Shown one piece after another: positions 33,469 through 46,639 of a stretch of DNA of 64,000 bases; the first letter of the stretch is position 1; each line of letters starts with the position of its first letter. The DNA comes from Euryodendron excelsum. Lineage: Eukaryota; Streptophyta; Magnoliopsida; Ericales; Pentaphylacaceae. The notes under the pieces were generated by a model. The model did no database searches and was not told the origin of the DNA. It was given only the letters and a program-made list of their open reading frames with translations. Location: the NCBI GenBank assembly GCA_033060915.1, contig CM065379.1:28388318-28452317 (forward strand). The letters run 5' to 3'. A program made the position numbers and the translations under genes.

Positions 33469-36400
33469 CAGAGCCTCTTCCAGCGTGAAAGAGGTCTGTA
33501 AACTCAATCTAAAAATCCTATATTTCGATATACAGAGCTCGAGCACCCCCTAAACCCTAGCTTCCTTAGGTTTTCCAAACCCTAGCCACCATATACTAAA
33601 CCCTAGCCTCATATACACTCCTATACACTCTCACACACTTATACATTAGCCTCCAACCCTTCTTTGAAGACTTGAAGAGCTGCAAACCGAAGCCTTGAAG
33701 ATTAAAGATGAATCCTCGAAGATCAAGATTGAAGTGAAGCGAAGATCGAAGACAAGCAAGGCGCGTAAAATAAACAAGACATACGGTAGGCTTTCTCTTT
33801 AAATTTCTGCACTTCCCCCTGTCTCTTCTCTCTTCTAACCCACTTGGGTTTTCTCTATTTTAATCCCCCATCTCTTTCCCCCCCTTTCTTTGCATGCTTG
33901 AAACAAGGGGACTCCAGTCCATGTGTAGGATTAGACTATCGGAGGGTCATCGTGTCGGGGGCTTTCCTTTAAGCTAACCGGAGACCACGTGGTTTCGGCC
34001 CCCTTGATTATGTAGTGAAGCCTTAACCTTGTATGTTCATAACCCCAAACTTGCATTGTGCATATCATGATCTTACATCTTTCAAAAATCGTTTTCAAAC
34101 TCGTTTTCAAAAATTGCATTAAACTTGTTTTCAAAATTGCATCAAAATCCTCTTTTTCGAAACCTGTTTTCAAAATCACAATCCTAGGGTGATTCTAGCC
34201 TTCCCATGACTAGGATTTTTTTAGGAAAGTGTTACATTTAAAATGACTTCCATGATCCATATTTTCAAATCTTGTTGTTTTCAAAACCACTTTCTTAAAG
34301 TGGTTCTAACCTTCTTATGGTTAGAATCGCTTTAGGAAAGTGCGACATTTTTACACCTTCTAAATACTCTATTTTCAAAAATCTCTTTTCCTAAAACCTC
34401 CTCTTTTAACGTACTTTCCTAAAACTCTTCTTTCCAAAATTGTTTTCAAAAACTCCCTCCGAAAATCCATCTTCCAAAACTTCTCTTTTCAAACTCCTTT
34501 CTAAAAACACTCCCTAAATTCACTTTTCTAAAAACTCTCTCTAACAATCTCTTTCCAAAAATCCTTCTAAAAAACTATCTTTCCAAAATCTTCCCTCTAA
34601 AACTCCTCTCTATGATTTCCTTCCAAAATGTGTTTCCAAAAACGCACTTTCCAAAAATCTTTTTTCTTGGTGCCTAAGTCAAGTCCTAGAACCCACAATT
34701 AGGAAACCCTAATTTTCATTCCAAAAACATGATTTTCAAACTTACCTTAAGACCTAACTTTTCAAAACCTCTTGTTTTCACATTAAAACTATACATATTT
34801 TCAAAACCTATTTTCTACGTCAAAACTATAGTTTTCCAAATCTAGGGTTTCCAAAACCTCCCTTTCCAAATCCTTGTCAAATCCAATCTTCCCTTTATGA
34901 AACTAAATCCAATTTTCCCTTTAGGAAACCAAATCCAATCTTCCCATTTAGGACACTAGATCCAATCCTCTATTTTTTGAAACAAAATCAAACCTTCTCT
35001 TTTTGAAACAAAATCCAATCCCTTGTTTTAGGAAATAGGAATCTTAACCCTTCCTAATCTAAATCTTTCCTAATCCAACATCTCTCTTAATATCCTATTT
35101 TCCTAAACCCTAAGTTTTCAAAACTTGAACATGAAAATCTTTCCTAAATTTTAAAACTTAACTTCCACATCCTTCCTAATTCTATCTTTCCTAACTCTAC
35201 CCCTTTCCAAATCTCAACTTTCCAAATCTAAGTTTTCAAATCTTTCCTAAACTCAACCTTTCCTAATTTCAACATTTTCTAAAACTCAAACTCTAAAACT
35301 TTCTAAATCTTAAACTTTCCAATTTCAAAGCTTTCCAAGTTCAAACTTTCTTAAGTTAAGACTTTCTAAATCTAAAAACTTTCTAAATTCTAAACTTTCC
35401 TAAAACTTCAAATCTTTCCAAATCTAAAATTTTCTAAACTCGAAACTTTCTAAATTCCAAACTTTCCTAAAACTTCAAATCTTTCCAAATCTAAAAGTTT
35501 CTAAACTCAAGACTTTCTTACTTTCAAAACTCCCCTATTTCAAAACATTCCAAACTTTTCAACTTTCAAAACTTCATAATTTCAAATCCTTCCTAAATTC
35601 TCTCTTTCCTAAGTGTAGGTTTCCTAAAACCAAGTTTTTCAAAGTCAAGTTTTTTCAAATCTTCCAATCAAAGTTCAATATCTCAATCTTTCAATCCAAT
35701 TTTCAATTCAATCTCTTTTCAAAATCAACTCTTCTATTTTCAATTGGACTCTTGTCCGAACTACGACTGACTTGATTCCTCCAAAAGGATACGTAGGCAA
35801 CCCTCATGGGTGCGGTCACCACATTTTTCAAGTTCCTATCTCCACATGTTAAAAATTTTAAATTCCACAACATCTTTCAATTTCTATTTCCACAACTTCT
35901 TTCAAATTTCAAATTCCTCTACATTTTTCAAACTTCCAATTCCATAACATTTTTTAAAATTCTATTTCTACAATTTCTTTCCAATCTTTAATCCTACAAA
36001 TTTCTTCAAGTTTCCAATTCCATGATCTATTCCTATTTTCAATCTTCGATTTCAATTTTCAAATTCAATTTCAATCTTCAAATTGAAGCTTCTATCTCTT
36101 TCTTTTCAAATCAAATCAAACTCTTTTCAAATCTATTTCCAAATCTCTTTTCTTGCACATGCATATCATGCATCATGTTAGTTTATTTTCAAACATTCTT
36201 TTTCAAAGTGGATAGGATTGAACAATAGTTAGTTAAAGACTCTCATAGGTGAATCTAGGATAGATTGACATGTAGGTACCAAAAAGGCGGGGTAGGGTGA
36301 TAGCTTAGTGCGTCTTCCCTACACATAACCAACCTCCGAACCTAGATCACTGATTTCAAAGACCAAAAGGAGTTATTTTGCAAAAAATGGCTAAATGTTT

Positions 36401-36708
36401 TCCAAAGGTTGCCAAACAACCTGTTTTTCTTAAAAACCCTCTCTTAAGGAGACATTTTTAAAATCGTTTTCAAAAACCCTAAGTGTAGTCCTCAGATTAT
36501 GCTTAGTTTGTAGATGGCCTAACGCACCTTAATCAAGTTAGGTGGCGACTCCAAATCTTTTTCAAAAGCCCTTTATTCAAATCTATTTTCAATTCAAATC
36601 TAGTCGCACTCATTCTTCTAGGAGGGTGAGTTCTAACGAGAGAGTACAGTATTTTTCCTGCTTGTGTGTGTATTCCTTGAGTGCGAAAAATCTAGGCACG
36701 ATAATGTG

Positions 36709-37915
36709 TATCACTCAAATTCATTCCAATGAAAATGATCTACCATAGGCTTGCATATCTTCTCATTCTCCACCACTAGGATCATATACAGAACACAAAT
36801 CATAAATACTTTTCAAGGGTTATAACGGGGTTTAGGATCAAGGTGGGAAATATTTGGGAATGTAGCTTAAAAGCAATCGAAACTAGTGGAGCAAAAATGA
36901 CTCAACTCAATTCTGAATATATAAAACATGTAAAACCAATCACTCTATTCAACAACTTCTATCTTTGCATAAATCCCATATAAACAGACCTATTTCTTAG
37001 AATTTTAGGAGGAATTATGAACATGGATAAGTTGTAACATTAGAAGCAATTTCCTCCATCACTTCCCTTTTTATATTTTATCTTCCTTTTTCCTCTTAAC
37101 TTTTTTTTAAAATTACATCAACAATGGAACTCATGAATTGGGAATGAAAACAAGTCCCTTTTCACCAACCATAGCCCTACCACAATTCTGGACACTCCCA
37201 TACTTATTTCTCGTGTACCCATACAAATCATAAGGATGAACAATGCTCCACTAGCTCTACGGCTTGGGTAAAGGCATTATTAATTTTCAGGTTTAAATCT
37301 TATAATGTGGGTTCACAATAATAACATATCAAGGTCAAAGGGGTTCACAAAGGGAAGAATTAATTACCAAGGTAGGCTATTTGGCTTATGTAGATTATAA
37401 CAAAGATTGCCTTAATCATGTTCATGCATGCATGTGTCAATATGACCTCGAAGAGAATCAAAGAAAGTTCTAGAGAAACAAATTCATTGAAGAATATCTC
37501 ACATGAAAGAAAATAGTGACTGATATGGATGTGTCAGTCTAAAAGCTCAAAATCTCACCAGCTTTTGTCTACCAAATTCAGTCACTCCAATCTCAAGTAA
37601 AATAACTAGATTAATTAATTCTAAGTTGAAAGATTACTTATTCAATCATGTTATGAATTCTTCAAGCTTAATTGATTCTTGTTATTATTTATTTGTATAT
37701 TTTTTTTTCAAATTAAAACGCAAAAACAGTACCTAAATCCCCTCCCCCACACTTAAAACTTACATTGTCCCCAATGTAAAGTAAAATGCATAGAAAGGGC
37801 ATAAATAACCAATATATAAATGTGAAAATAAGAAACGAAAAATGAACTTCCCTTGGGTTGCCTCCTAAGCAGCGCCTTTGTTTATTGTCGTGGGCTCCAC
37901 TCAATGCTTCCTTCT
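36709..37915 (-). other. Non-coding tail of the Athila-like element
   Basis: About 1.2 kb between the integrase end and the nested LTR, continuing at 31271-31504. It includes a block reading GGCGCTGCTTAGGAGGCAAC on the minus strand (about 37857-37876), of a kind that recurs after pol in plant gypsy elements. I find no env-like or other frame of note. Confidence 0.65.
37738..37754 (-). other. Second polypurine-tract-like site
   Basis: The minus strand reads AAGTGTGGGGGAGGGGA, very like the 3' tract (TAAGTGTGGGAGAATT) but 160 bp after the integrase stop. It could be an internal primer site for plus-strand synthesis or mark an ancient LTR-proximal duplication. Confidence 0.5.
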
Positions 37916-39107
37916 TCAATCAGTATAAATCGGATCCTCAAGGTCCAATTTCTCCAAATTCTCGACTTGGAAACCTTTATAGAAATGCTTAAGTCGATGG
38001 CCATTCACCTTGACCATTTTGGAAGTAGTTAAGCTTTGAATTTCAACCGCACCATGAGGAAAAACATTAGTAACAAGAAAATGTACAATCCAACGAAAAC
38101 GCAACTTACCCGGAAACAAACGAAGCCGGAACTAGAATAAAAGAACTTTATAACCAACTTTCAACTCCGTATTAGAAATCATCTTGTCATGAAAAGCCTT
38201 CGTCTTTTCCTTGTAAATCCTTGCACTTTCATAGGCATCATTAACGAATTTCCTCTAACTCTTGTAATTGCAATTTCCTATGTTCTCCACTTTCATCGAT
38301 CTCCACGTTAAAACTCTTGATAGCCCAGTAAGCTCTGTGTTCTAACTCAATTGGTAAGTGGCATGGTTTCTCAAATACCAATCGATAAGGTGACATATGG
38401 ATGGTCATTTTATATGAAGTCCTGTACGCCCACAAAGCATCATCCAATTGCAAACTCCAATCTTTTCTACTTGGATTTATTGTCTGTCCAATGATGAACT
38501 TGATCTCTCAATTTGACACTTCCACTTGTCCACTAATTTGCAGATGATATGAAGTTGACACTTTGTGCGTTACATGGTACTTTCTCAACAAAGTTGCCAC
38601 GGTTCGATTGCAAAAGTGAGTACCTCGATCACTTATTAGAGCTCTTGGGATTCCAAACCTGGAGAATATGTTAGATTTGATAAAATCTCCAACAACTTTA
38701 GAATCATCAGTCCTGGTGCCTTTAGCTTCCACCCATTTCGAGACATAATCAATAGCAAGCAAGATATAAACATAACTGAAAGATACAAGACATGGTCCCA
38801 TGAAATCAATGCCCTAAACATAAAAAATTTCACAAAATAGTATGGGTTTTTGTGGCATCTCATTCCTGTGGGATATATTACCTGTTTTTTGACAAGGATC
38901 GCATGACTTACAATAAGAATATGAATCTCGAAATAGAGATGGCCAATAGAACCCACATTATAGCACTTTTCTCGTTGTTCTCTTGGCTCCAAAGTGACCT
39001 CCACAAGCATAAGAATGACAAAAGGTTAAAATAGACATGATTTCATTTTTAGGCACGCACCTTCTGATTACTTGATCTGTACAATGCTTCCATAAGTATA
39101 GGTCATT
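37916..39107 (-). pseudogene. Athila-like integrase, broken
   Basis: Integrase inserts the cDNA copy into host DNA. The zinc-binding region is visible (FCHSYACGGHFG, then CKSCDPCQ: the HHCC pattern). The catalytic core follows with Asp in LLAIDYVSKW, Asp in ISDRG and Glu in SGQVEVSN, so the three acidic residues are present. The C-terminal part includes [20 protein letters not shown] at about 38115-38055. The frame carries stops at about 39105, after RKVL, before GIDFMG and after VEVSN, plus a frameshift near 38240. It ends at 37916. It is the last recognisable domain of pol. Confidence 0.85.
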
Positions 39108-40819
39108 CTATACATAGTATTTAGCATCACTCTTGATCTTATCTCTTTGAGCCTTAGATAAATCAGGAGGTAGTATGTTAGTAATAAAATAATTTACAAT
39201 GTTTGCATACCAAGGTAATGTCACACTCATGGAGAATAATTGCTTGTTAGGGAATGTTTCTTGCAAATGAAGTTCATCCTCGACATGAGCTAAATGACTC
39301 AAATGATCGGCGACATGATTTTCTATCCCTCTTTTGTCTTTGATCTCCACATCAAATTCACTCAAGATAAGTATCCATCTAATTAATCTTGGTTTTGCCT
39401 CTTTCTTCGTCATCAAATAACGAAGAGCTGCATGATCAGAATAAACAATGACTTTAGTACCAAGTAAATAAGATCGAAACTTTTCTAAAGTGAAAACAAC
39501 GGCTAAAAGTTCTTTTTCAGTAGTAGTATAATTTCTATGACCATCATTCAAAGTTCTGGAAACATAATAAATGGCATGAGACGCTTTTCCAATTCTTTGA
39601 CCCAAGACAGCGCCGACTACATAATCACTTGCGTTGCATATTATCTTGAAAGGAATGCTCCAGTCAGGAGGCTGGATAACTGGGGTAGAAGTCAACAGTT
39701 CCTTTAGCTTATCAAACACCTTTTTACATACTTCATTGAAATCAAAAGCCACGTCCTTTTGTAGTAACTTGCATAGGGGTGATGCTACTTTGGAGAAGTC
39801 CTTGATGAATCTTCGATAAAAACCTGCATGTCCAAGAAAAGAACAAACTTCCCGCATGCTAGTGGGATAAGGTAAAGATTAAATAATGCCAACTTTACCT
39901 TTGTCGACCTCAATTCCTCTAGATGAAACAACATGACCTAACACTATACCTTGTTTAACCATCAAATGACATTTTTCAGAGTTTAACACAAGGTTAGTTT
40001 TCATGCATCTTTGAAGAACAAGTGTAAGGTTATGCAAACAATTATCAAAGGAGTCTCCATAAACTGTGAAATTATCCATAAAAACTTCTATGATATGCTC
40101 AATATAATCTGAAAATATGCTAACCATATACCTTTGGAAAGTGGCGGGGGTGTTGCAAAAGCCGAAGGGTATGCGACGATGTGCAAAAGTTCCGAATAGG
40201 CATATAAAAGTTGCCTTTTCTTGATCCTTTGGCGCAATTGCAATCTAAAAATAACCAAAAAAACTATCAAGGAAACAGTAATAAGAATGACCAGCTAACC
40301 TTTCAAGCATTTGATCAATAAAAGGTAGAGGGAAGTGGTCCTTGCGGGTTACAGCATTTAATTTTCTATATCTATACAAACCCGCCACCCATTCTAAACA
40401 CGGGTAGGAACTAACTCATCATTTTGATTTTTCACAACAGTTATTCTAGTCTTTTTAGGAACCACTTGAATTGGGCTCACCCAATTGCTATCCGAAATAG
40501 GATAAATCATTCCAACTTTAAGAAGTTTAAGGATCTCCTTCTTTACTACTTCCATCATAGGTGGGTTCAATCTTCTTTGTAGTTGACGGGAAGGTTTTGC
40601 TCCCTCTTCAAGTAGTATACGATGCATGCATGTAGATGGGCTAATTCCTTTAATATCCACAATTGACCAACCAATAGCCGTCATATGCTCCTTTAGGACC
40701 TGCATAAGGTTTTCTTCTTGCAACTCACGAAGTTTACTAGAGATGATCACTGGTAATGTTCCTTTGTCTCCAAGGAAGACGTACTTGAGGTGACTGGGGA
40801 GAGGCTTCAAATCTGGCAT
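39108..40819 (-). pseudogene. Athila-like reverse transcriptase and RNase H, broken
   Basis: Copies element RNA to DNA and removes the RNA strand. The region opens with MPDLKPLPSHLKYVFLGDKG, continues with the RT fingers (VSPIQVVPKKTRITVVKNQN), a stop and a one-base loss near 40365, and the palm. The catalytic box reads EVFMDNFTVYGDS: the second Asp is Asn. The connection [21 protein letters not shown] precedes RNase H, whose first motif reads [15 protein letters not shown], again with Asn where the catalytic Asp is expected. Stops lie at about 40395, 40210 and 39880. Both substitutions are GAY to AAY. The copy is dead. Confidence 0.88.
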
Positions 40820-40891
40820 GGGGGCCTACAAAACAGAGGGTAAAGGCCTCTCGTTAGAAACTGGTAACGCAACATAACGCATATTACCTAA

Positions 40892-43327
40892 CTACTGTAA
40901 TTTCAAAAAATTATTCAATGCTACAACAGTTTCTTGCAGATCAATACTCAATGGTAACTCTCCATTCTCTTCCTCAAGATGCTTACTGATGGCAACTTCC
41001 AATACATCTTGTCCATTAAGTTCAAAAACTTCCTGTGCTAAAGAATCAATCACATCAATAGAATAAATAGGATTATCATCACAAGGGTATTTCATGGCAT
41101 CATAAATATTAAACTTAACAATTTCACCATTAAATTTCATGGTAAGTGTGCCACTATGGACATTCATCTTGGTCTTAGATGTCTTTAAGAATGATCTTCC
41201 TAACAAAATAAGGGCATTTTGGTCTCCATTTTCTATATCAAGCACATAAAAATTAGCAGGGAAAACTAAATCATTAACCTGTACAAGAATATCTTCAACT
41301 ACACCCTTAGGATAGGCATTGGATCTATTAGCCAATTGAATCACAACACTAGTTTTATTCAAAGGTCTAAGTTTAAAAGAAGCATATATAGAACATGGCA
41401 TGACATTAATAGAAACTCCTAAATCAATCATGACCATCTCAAATCTAATGTTACCTATCATACAAGGGATAGTAAACATACCTGGATCCCTGCACTTCGC
41501 AGGGAGTTTTTTTTGAATAACTGCAGAAACATTCTCCCCTACTCTCACCTTCTCACATCCTTTAAGTTTTTGTTTCCTCTTAATTGTACATAATTCTTTA
41601 AGAAATTTAGCATAACGAGGTACTTGTTTAATAGCATCTAAAAGTGGAATATTTACCTCGCATCTACGAAAAGTCTCATATAAATATTTAGTTTGCTCAT
41701 CTTTTCTAGATTCTGCTAAAGCCTGAGGAAAAGGAGGTACAAGTTTATAAATAGAAAGAGGCCGGAACTTACGCTTAGGTACATCATTGTCATTGAGAAC
41801 GTTCTTGTCTGCAATGATATTTTTCTCCTTTTCTTGGTTCGACGATGCAAGGGCTGCCTTTACTAGAATCTCAATCTCTTTACCACTTCTCAAGATGATT
41901 GCACTTGCATTTTCTCTTGGATTTACTACCGTCTGAGAGGGTAATTTTTCTGAACTTTGGGCTTCTAGCTGATTAACTGCAGTTGCCATCTCACTGATCT
42001 GATTGTCCAGACTTTGAATACTAGCCCTCACCTCTTGTTGAAATTGTTTTGTCTCCTGCTGAAATTGCAAAGTATTAGTGGCAAAGGACTTAACAATATC
42101 TTCTAAAGACATACCTGAATCAGAAGTTTGGCCCGGTTGTTGTCTAGAGGGGTATGGTTGCTTATATTGTTGGTAGCTTTGACGATTTTGAATCATGGGC
42201 TGATTTACTTGTGGATTCCCACAGCTAAGATTGGGGTGATCCCTCCATCCCACGTTATACGTGTTTGAATATGGATCATACTTTCTTTGTGGTTGTCCAG
42301 GAAAACCACATGCTGCATTCACTTGCTCCATAGGCTCCTCTTAAAGAGTTGGACACATATCGGTTCGATGCCTTGCTACTGAACAAATTCCACAAGCCTT
42401 CACCATTTGCATATTACCTACAACCATTTGACGAACAAGAGAAGTCAGACTTGCAATTTGTTGTTCAATGGAGGAAATATTTACCTCATTGACATGCTTG
42501 GATGAATGGTCAAGCCTAGTTCCAAATTGTAGAGAATTGGCTGCCATATTTGCAATCAAATTTCTTGCAGCCTTGGCAGTGTTATCCACCAAAGCTCCTC
42601 CACTAGCAGCATCAATCATACTCCCATCAGTGGGCAAAAGGCCCTCATAGAAATATTGAATAAGAAATTGCTCACTAATTTGATGATGGGGACAGCTTGC
42701 ACATAATTTCTTGAAACGCTCCCAATATTCGTATAGAGACTCTCCATTGTGCTGTCTTACACCACAAATTTCTTTTTGAATGTTGACCGCCCTTGAAGCT
42801 GGGAAATATTTCTCCAAAAATAATCTTTTCATCTCGTTCCATGTGGTAATGCTTCTGGAGGGTAGATAATAGAGCCAATCCTTAGCCGAATCCTTCAAAG
42901 AAAACGGGAAAGCTCTTAATTTAATTTGCTCTGCAGTCACCCCCGTGGGTTTCATACTCGTGCATACAACATAAAACTCCTTTAGATGTTTGTGGGGATC
43001 TTCACCTACAAGACCATGAAAAGTGGGCAAGAGATGTATTAATCCATATTTTAATTCAAAGTTAGTAGGAACATCTAAAGTAGGGAATGTTATGCATAAG
43101 GGTTGTTAGTTCAGATCAGGTGCAACAAACTCTTTCAAAGTTTGATTTCCAGTCATAACTTCCTCCTCTCCTAAATCAGAATCGCTGGCAATTAGGAATT
43201 CAAGAGCTGGGTCGTTCTCTACAGAATTTCTCCGAGCTTCCCTTCTTGACCTGTGTAAAGTTCTCTCCATTTCTGGATCGCACTGCAAATCACTTTGATT
43301 AAAAGATCGAGTTATACTCATAAACAC
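40892..43327 (-). pseudogene. Athila-like gag and protease region, with in-frame stops
   Basis: Gag forms the particle and the protease processes the polyprotein. A single frame runs from 43327 to 40892, broken only by TAA at 43106 and 42341. Gag landmarks: HKHLKEFYVVCTSMKPTGVT, LKDSAKDWLYYLP, and SEQFLIQYFYEGLLPTDGSM; then a Cys-containing end (CGICSVARHRTDMCPTL). After a Gln-rich linker (SYQQYKQPYPSRQQPGQTSD) the protease part reads RFEMVMIDLGVSINVMPCSI; the expected DxGAS-like active site is DLGVS here. The C-terminal end is near 40895. The next stretch to pol has two more stops but keeps the same frame. Confidence 0.87.
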
Positions 43328-43402
43328 TCAAGAAAACTCTAACCAACCCTGAAAAACAATTCAGAAAAAAAAATAATATAAAGTAATGAAAATAATGAAA
43401 AT

Positions 43403-43440
43403 AAATATATATATATATACTTATTATTATTATTACTATT
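43403..43440. repeat. AT and TTA microsatellite in the Athila leader
   Basis: AATATATATATATATAC followed by TTATTATTATTATTAC, between the gag start and the primer site. Confidence 0.85.
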
Positions 43441-43485
43441 TTTTAAATAAATATCACAAAAAGCACAAAAATTAACTAAAATCAC

Positions 43486-43503
43486 TCCCCGGCAACGGTG
43501 CCA
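43486..43503 (-). other. Primer binding site, tRNA-Asp type
   Basis: The minus strand reads TGGCACCGTTGCCGGGGA, five bases after the LTR end. It is complementary to the 3' end of plant tRNA-Asp apart from one base. The site is usual in the Athila lineage and fixes the element orientation. Confidence 0.88.
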
Positions 43504-43508
43504 AAATA

Positions 43509-44708
43509 TGGTGTGCTGTCGTAGGCACCCAAAAATAAAACCAATATCTGAAAAACAAATATATAGTAGTGCAAGTAAGGATCGTTCCCACGAAGAGTGT
43601 TTAGCCTAGTTTTATGCTATATGAACAAGGATTGGGGGGTTTTGGATTTAATGAAAACTATTTTAATAATCACAACCATGAAACAATTCAGATTAAGGTG
43701 TTGAAATCAATTAGAAGAACAAACCTTGGTCTAGGTCAACATCCACCATCGGAATTATTTTTCTATCTCTCCTTAGTTGTAGTTAATCAGAAACAAGCGA
43801 CCTGATTAACCCTAACTATTAAACAACCCAGAAAAGGCACAAAATGTTTAATCTAGCAGCAGCCTTAAGAATTAGAGAGATCGATGAAACTAAACAACAC
43901 AAGCACATAAGGTTGCATTTAATTTAGTCGAATGCCCTTCCCAAGATATAATAATTTCCAACGCAGTAAATCATTAAATCTCAGTTGCTTTACAAATCAG
44001 AGGAATCAAACAATTACGGATTTGATAGCTAACTCAGGTGTAGATTGCACTGATTAATAAACTAGTAGACCTCCTAGCGATTAAACAAGGCAATCATGAA
44101 AATAGGCATAGAACAACATTCGATACTCAAAGCATAAATCAAATAATGAAAACAAATTAGATCTCACAGTTTATTATTAATTTTGAGGTTTCTGTCTCAT
44201 TCGACCAAGATTCAGAGTTTAGCCACGCAGGGCCATGAAAAAAACTCAAAGAATAACCTTAAATAATACAAAAAACGTTAATCACCCTAAAAACAAAACA
44301 GTCCTAGCTTTTATAGGCTTCTGAAATTCTACAGCTGCGCACGACCGTTTGAACACCCTTCCAACCGTTCAAACGCATCAAACTACCATTCAAACGGTGC
44401 GTCGAACGCACTTCAAACGGTAAAACATACTCTCTGAATCTTTTGAACGCTCTTCGAACCTGAACTTGACGTGTAACCATTTGACGTAGCGTTCGAACGC
44501 ATCTACTACCTTTTGAATGCCTCTTGGGACCGTTTGAACGCTGCTTCTAATTTCGCGGAAATTCGTCACTTTTAAGCTAGGATCTTCTTCCGGGACATTC
44601 CATAACACCCTAAGTCAAAATATAAGAATAGTGAGTATCTTTAGGTACCAAATAAGTATAAAAGATTAAACATTAAGGGAGAAAAATATGACATTTGCAC
44701 TCTCATTA
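43509..44708 (-). mobile_element. 5' LTR of the Athila-like element
   Basis: On the minus strand it begins TAATGAGAGTGCAAATGTC (TG changed to TA) and ends AGCACACCA. It aligns with 29996-31270. It lacks about 54 bp present in the 3' LTR and has fewer copies of the GTTTGAACGCCTCTTGGGAC unit. Confidence 0.9.
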
Positions 44709-45506
44709 CCCCTCCAAAAAGAATTGAAGACACTCGGCTCCCAAAAAGCATAACCCCTCATAAAACAGTAAAAAAGAATCCAGCCATGCCCAGCAAAAGT
44801 GGAATTAGACGATCAAGCAAACACCAAGCCTTCCAATCACAAGAGATCTCAAGCAAAGATAGACAAATAACCTCACCTTCAAACTCCAAGGCAAAAGAAT
44901 CACACTATGAAGCAATCTCCCATGACACCCTGCGCTTAAGGCGAAGGTACAATTCTTACCAAATCAAATCAAAATTTCCCTAAATGAAAGCCCCTACTCT
45001 CTCAAATTCAAAATTTTTCAAAAAAGTTTCAATTTAAAAAATCAATTTTGAAATTTCCAAAATTACTTTCAAAACTATTCTACAAAAAGTTTCGAATTGA
45101 AAAGATCAAAGCTCTTACTTTCTTTTGAAAGTCAAAATCAATTTTCAAATCCAAAATTTTTCAAAGTTTTTTCCACCAAAAGGTTCAACTTCTAATTTTA
45201 ACTCAATTTCAAAGACGAAAGTTCTTGTTGTCATCCAAAAACACCATCAAGTTTAAAAACTTTCAAAAGTTTCAACTCTCAAGTCAAAACAAATTTCCCA
45301 AATGCTTTGCTTTAAAAAAAAATTCAATAGTTTCAAGAGAAAATGATTTTTCTAAACAATCTATCTTCAACAATTTGAGTTTTAAGTCAAAAAATATTTT
45401 CTAAATGTTTCAGAAAAGTTTTAGAACTTATTCCTCAAAAGTTATATTTCAAAACAATTTTTGGTTTCCCCGGCTTTCCCATTCAAAAGTCTCGTCTCAA
45501 ATCAAG

Positions 45507-45896
45507 TTTCAAGTTTTTAAAAGTTTTTTCCCTCAAAAAGTTCAAATTCAATTCAAACCTCTGATTTCCCGAGCTTTCCCCTTCAAAAGCCCCATTTCAA
45601 ATTACGTTTCAAGATTTTGAAACTTTTTCCTTCAAAAAGTCCAAGTTCAATTCAAATTTCCAGTTTCCCATTTCAAAAGCACTGTTTCAAATCAAGTTTC
45701 AAGGTTTTTAAAGCTTTTTCCTTTAAAAAGTTCAAATTCAATTTAAATCTTTAGTTTCCTGGGCTTTCCCCTTCAAAAGTCCCGTTTCAAATCAATTCTC
45801 AAGGTTTTTAAAGCTTTTTCCCTTAAAAAGTCCAAGATCAATTCAAATTTTCAATTTTCCAGGCTTTTCGCTTCAAAAACCCTGTTTCAAAACAAG
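45507..45896 (+). repeat. 100-bp tandem repeat, four units
   Basis: Units start TTTCAAGNTTTTNAAA at 45507, 45607, 45697 and (TCTCAAGG) 45797, followed by a partial one at 45897: periods 100, 90, 100, 100. Each carries TTTTTCCCTCAAAAAGTTCA and TTTCCCCTTCAAAAG. Confidence 0.85.
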
Positions 45897-46006
45897 TTTC
45901 AAAGTCTTTTAAGCTTTTTTTTCTCAAAAAGTTCAAGTTCAAATTCAAAATTTGATCTCAAAGCATTTCCAAGTTGTCCAAAATTTTTCCTTCACAAAAA
46001 ACTCAC

Positions 46007-46215
46007 TTCAAAAAGTTTCAATTCTAGTCAAATTCTCAATTTTCTAAAATTTTTTCCTTCAAAAAGTTTTATTCCAGTCAATTTCTCTATTTTCTAAAAC
46101 TTTTTCCTTCAAAAAGTTTCATTCCGGTCAAATTCTCTATTTTCCAAACTTTGTTCTTAAGAAAGTTTCAATTGTAGTCAAATTCTTGATTTTCTAACTT
46201 TTTACCTTCAAAAAG
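46007..46215 (+). repeat. About 60-bp degenerate tandem repeats
   Basis: CTTCAAAAAGTTTNATTCNAGTCAA and CTCTATTTTCTAAAACTTT alternate about four times. Confidence 0.65.
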
Positions 46216-46639
46216 TTTAATCTCAAAAACAACTTCTGAGTTTTTAAGCTTTCGCCTAAAAAAGCTTTGTTTCAAAAAGTTTCGAGATCCCTAGCTTTTG
46301 CCTTAAAAAGCCTATTTTTAAAAATTTTGAGTTTTCAAACTTTCGCCACAAAAAGTTTTGTTTCAAAGTTTTCTGGTTTTTAAAACTTTCTCTGTAAAAA
46401 GTTTCTTTCCAAAATCAAATTTCAAGTTTTCTAAACTTTGCCCTTCAAAAGGCTTATTTTAAAATTATAGGTTTTCAAACTTTTTTCTCAAAAGTTTCAT
46501 TTCAAAATTCTAGGTTTTCAAGCTTTTTTCTCAAAAGTGTCCTTTCAAGTTTCAATGGTTTTTCAAACCCTTGTAATTCATATCCAAATCCATCCGTTAT
46601 AGGAAGCCATTTCAAAAATCATCTTCGATTCCAAAAACC

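Larger units (their letters stand above)
31510..36703 (+). mobile_element. Solo giant LTR inside the Athila-like element
   Basis: A complete LTR of 5194 bp, from TGTAAGCACCCC to CTAGGCACGATA (the family ends GCGCGACA). Flanks ATATG (31505-31509) and ATGTG (36704-36708) are a target duplication with one mismatch. There is no primer site or interior. It contains eight 81-bp units, three 157-bp units, GGCGCC motifs (33350-33410), TATA, the telo-box leader, a donor-like site (33786), the G-poor tract (34060-35740) and the conserved end block. It lies in opposite orientation to its host. Confidence 0.92.
29996..44708 (-). mobile_element. Athila-like Ty3/gypsy retrotransposon, minus strand, decayed
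   Basis: Order on the minus strand: 5' LTR (44708-43509), tRNA-Asp-type primer site, gag-protease (43327-40892), RT/RNase H/integrase (to 37916), a non-coding tail, polypurine tract and 3' LTR (31270-29996). The flanks CCCCG (29991-29995) and CCCCT (44709-44713) differ at one base and fit an aged target duplication. Gag and protease resemble the plant Athila lineage. The order RT-RNase H-integrase is normal for Ty3/gypsy. I see no env-like frame. A giant LTR (31510-36703) is inserted in the tail. The two LTRs are 1275 and 1200 bp; the main difference is a block of about 54 bp near 30240-30300. Confidence 0.9.
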
